Origin: an uncultured Lutimaribacter sp.
Lineage (GTDB): Bacteria; Pseudomonadota; Alphaproteobacteria; Rhodobacterales; Rhodobacteraceae
DNA: 33,800 nt
Direction: 5' to 3'
NCBI GenBank assembly: GCA_913061505.1
Contig: CAJXSO010000031.1
Span: 1 to 33,800 of the forward strand
Shown here: piece after piece, positions 32,257 to 33,800 of the stretch
How the letters are laid out: each line of letters begins with the position of its first letter
Position numbering within the stretch: the stretch's first letter is position 1
The notes under the pieces: model-generated
Told to the model about the DNA's origin: nothing
Databases searched by the model: none
What the model saw: the letters and a program-made list of their open reading frames with translations, nothing else
Translations under genes and position numbers: made by a program

Positions 32257-33800
32257 ATGAGACCAAGTTTTGCGTTAACCCTGTCTTTTGACGGAATTGG
32301 CCTGCTGCACCGCACGCCAGCCGGCTGGTTGCGCGCGGGCTTTGTGGCGCTTGACACCCCAGATCTACCCGGCGCCTTGCAACAGCTGCACGCAACCGCA
32401 CTGGCGCTGGAACCGGGCGGGTTTACCAGCAAGCTGATCATCCCAAACGAACAAATCCGCTATTTCACGCTGGATACCGCGCAGATCGATGATGCCGATC
32501 TGCCCCAATACGTGGCCCAGGCCCTAGATGGCCAAACCCCCTATGCCGTGGTGGATTTGGCCTTTGATTTCGAGCGTGCAGGGCGCCACACACATGTGGC
32601 CGCCGTGGCGCTGGAAACCCTGGCCGAGGCCGAAGAATTTGCGCTGGAACATGCGTTTAACCCGGTCAGCTTTGTGGCCATTCCTGATGCGGGCGATTTC
32701 CCCGGCGAGCCGTTTTTCGGCCTGTCCAACGCGGCTGGCCAGTTTTTGGGCGATACCGCCGCGCTGACGCGCGATGTGCAGGCGGTGCGCGTGGTGGGCG
32801 ATATCGCACCGCTGCCTGCAGCCGCCCCCGAAAAAGCCACCGAAAAAACCAGCCCAGATAGCGCCGAACAGGCCCCCCCGGCAGGGGCCAAAACCAGCGC
32901 CCCAGCCGCAGCTGCCGCACCCGCCGCGCAGCCCGCCATAGCGCCAGATCCGGTGCCAGATGCGGCCTCAGATACCACCCCAGACCCTGCGGCCAAGCCC
33001 CCTGCCCCCAGTTTTGCCACCACGCGCAGCGAACCGCCACAAAGCCGCAAAGAAGCCATCCAGCAAGAACGCCGCCGCCTCACCCTGTTTGGGGCGCGCA
33101 AAACTGCTGAAAGCGCCCCTGCCATCGGCGGCAAACCGCGGCATTTGGGGCTGATTTTAACCGCTGTTTTGCTGGTCTTTCTGGCCGTTGTTGCCGCATG
33201 GGCCGCGCTGTTTTCAAACCGCGACACTGGCGCATTGGTGCCCCCAACGCCCGCCGCCCTGCCCCAGCCTGCGCCCCCGGACGAAGACACGCTGGCCATC
33301 GAGGGCCCCGAGGCCGAGGCCCCCCCCACCACCAATCTGGCCAACCTGCCCGATCCTGCCAATATCGGCACGCCCGAGGCGCTGCTGCCCGCGCCCAACA
33401 CGGCCCCGCTTTCGGCGCCCGAAGCAGCCGCGCGCTATGCCGCGACAGGCATTTGGCAGGTGGCGCCCGATCAGCCCGCCACCCCCGATACACAGGCCGC
33501 CCCCGACCCCTATATCGCCTCGATTGATGGCAAGGTGCAGATTGGCGATGCCATTGCCCTGCCAAACCCCGCAGGTTTGGCGCGCGATGCGGGCCTGGCC
33601 ACCCAAGCATCCCCCGCCGCCCGTGGCACCGAATTTGATCTTGATGCGCGGGGCCTTGTGCGCGCCACCCCCGGGGGCGCGCTAACCCCCGATGGTGTGC
33701 CGGTTTTTGCAGGCCGCCCCAGCGTGCTGCCCCCCGCCTTGCCCAACCGCGCCGCCCCCCCCGGGCCCCAGGCGGGCGCCCTGCCCGACGCGCTGCAGCG
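32257..33800 (+). CDS. bitopic membrane protein with GspL/PilM-like N-terminus, 3' end outside window
   Basis: The frame is open from ATG 32257 to the window end (514 codons). The cytoplasmic N-terminus (about 1-165) has the look of the actin-like fold of GspL/PilM: LTLSFDGIGLLHR, then FTSKLIIPNEQIRYFTLD, then YVAQALDGQTPYAVVDLAFDF. A long Ala/Pro/acidic linker (about 185-265) follows. One membrane segment comes next (about 300-320, LGLILTAVLLVFLAVVAAWAA), then a proline-rich periplasmic part. This topology (actin-like cytosolic domain, single span, periplasmic tail) is that of GspL. I cannot confirm homology and no secretion genes are visible here. AGG precedes the start. A GTG one codon earlier is possible. 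Confidence 0.6.
   Translation, partial: MRPSFALTLSFDGIGLLHRTPAGWLRAGFVALDTPDLPGALQQLHATALALEPGGFTSKLIIPNEQIRYFTLDTAQIDDADLPQYVAQALDGQTPYAVVDLAFDFERAGRHTHVAAVALETLAEAEEFALEHAFNPVSFVAIPDAGDFPGEPFFGLSNAAGQFLGDTAALTRDVQAVRVVGDIAPLPAAAPEKATEKTSPDSAEQAPPAGAKTSAPAAAAAPAAQPAIAPDPVPDAASDTTPDPAAKPPAPSFATTRSEPPQSRKEAIQQERRRLTLFGARKTAESAPAIGGKPRHLGLILTAVLLVFLAVVAAWAALFSNRDTGALVPPTPAALPQPAPPDEDTLAIEGPEAEAPPTTNLANLPDPANIGTPEALLPAPNTAPLSAPEAAARYAATGIWQVAPDQPATPDTQAAPDPYIASIDGKVQIGDAIALPNPAGLARDAGLATQASPAARGTEFDLDARGLVRATPGGALTPDGVPVFAGRPSVLPPALPNRAAPPGPQAGALPDALQ

Overview
The window looks like a chromosomal segment of an alphaproteobacterium of the order Rhodobacterales (Roseobacter or Paracoccus-like). 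This rests on the high GC content, a sox cluster of the Paracoccus type (T-R-S-V-W-X-Y-Z-A-B-C-D-E-F), a cytochrome c gene beside ctaD as in Paracoccus, and a hisB-H-A-F-E block. I see no insertion sequence, prophage or CRISPR array.

Layout. 1-2605 (minus) is the 5' part of a large RTX-type secreted protein, with a long non-coding, partly AT-rich upstream region (2606-3468). A tRNA-Leu(CAA) follows, then a yqaA-dsbB membrane-protein pair. 4758-16826 is the thiosulfate-oxidation locus. soxVWXYZABCDEF run leftward and soxS, soxR and soxT run rightward from the soxV/soxS divergent region. Next come an acyl-CoA dehydrogenase, a 56-residue zinc-ribbon/membrane gene, tRNA-Leu(GAG), lipB, a soluble cytochrome c gene, ctaD (aa3 oxidase subunit I), a DUF2244 gene and two identical tRNA-Gly(GCC) genes. 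23031-26694 holds hisB, hisH, hisA, hisF and hisE, with a DUF2147 gene inserted on the other strand. The right end has a CoA-binding protein, a zinc-ribbon protein, an RlmB-type rRNA methyltransferase, tRNA-Tyr, a glycosyltransferase-like protein, a MetY-type sulfhydrylase, a SIMPL-domain protein and the start of a GspL/PilM-like membrane protein.

How it works together. SoxXA, SoxYZ, SoxB and SoxCD form the periplasmic thiosulfate-oxidising system. SoxV, SoxW and SoxS supply and manage reductant, SoxT is a probable thiosulfate/sulfur-compound transporter, and SoxEF is a flavocytochrome c. Electrons leaving SoxXA and SoxCD could pass through soluble cytochrome c (19612-20022) to the aa3 oxidase (ctaD), so donor, carrier and part of the terminal oxidase lie within 16 kb.

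Most interesting. A perfect palindrome of the ATTC-N8-GAAT type (the operator form of BigR/SqrR-like ArsR repressors) lies at the soxX promoter. A degenerate copy lies at the soxV/soxS divergent promoters, with the same offset from the predicted -10 box. A third, previously unexpected half-site lies between soxA and soxB, next to an intrinsic terminator. A second terminator hairpin lies in the soxE leader. Together they suggest that the sox operon is split into SoxR-controlled and attenuated segments. A perfect FNR-type box precedes ctaD. All of these regulatory statements come from reading the sequence and are untested.
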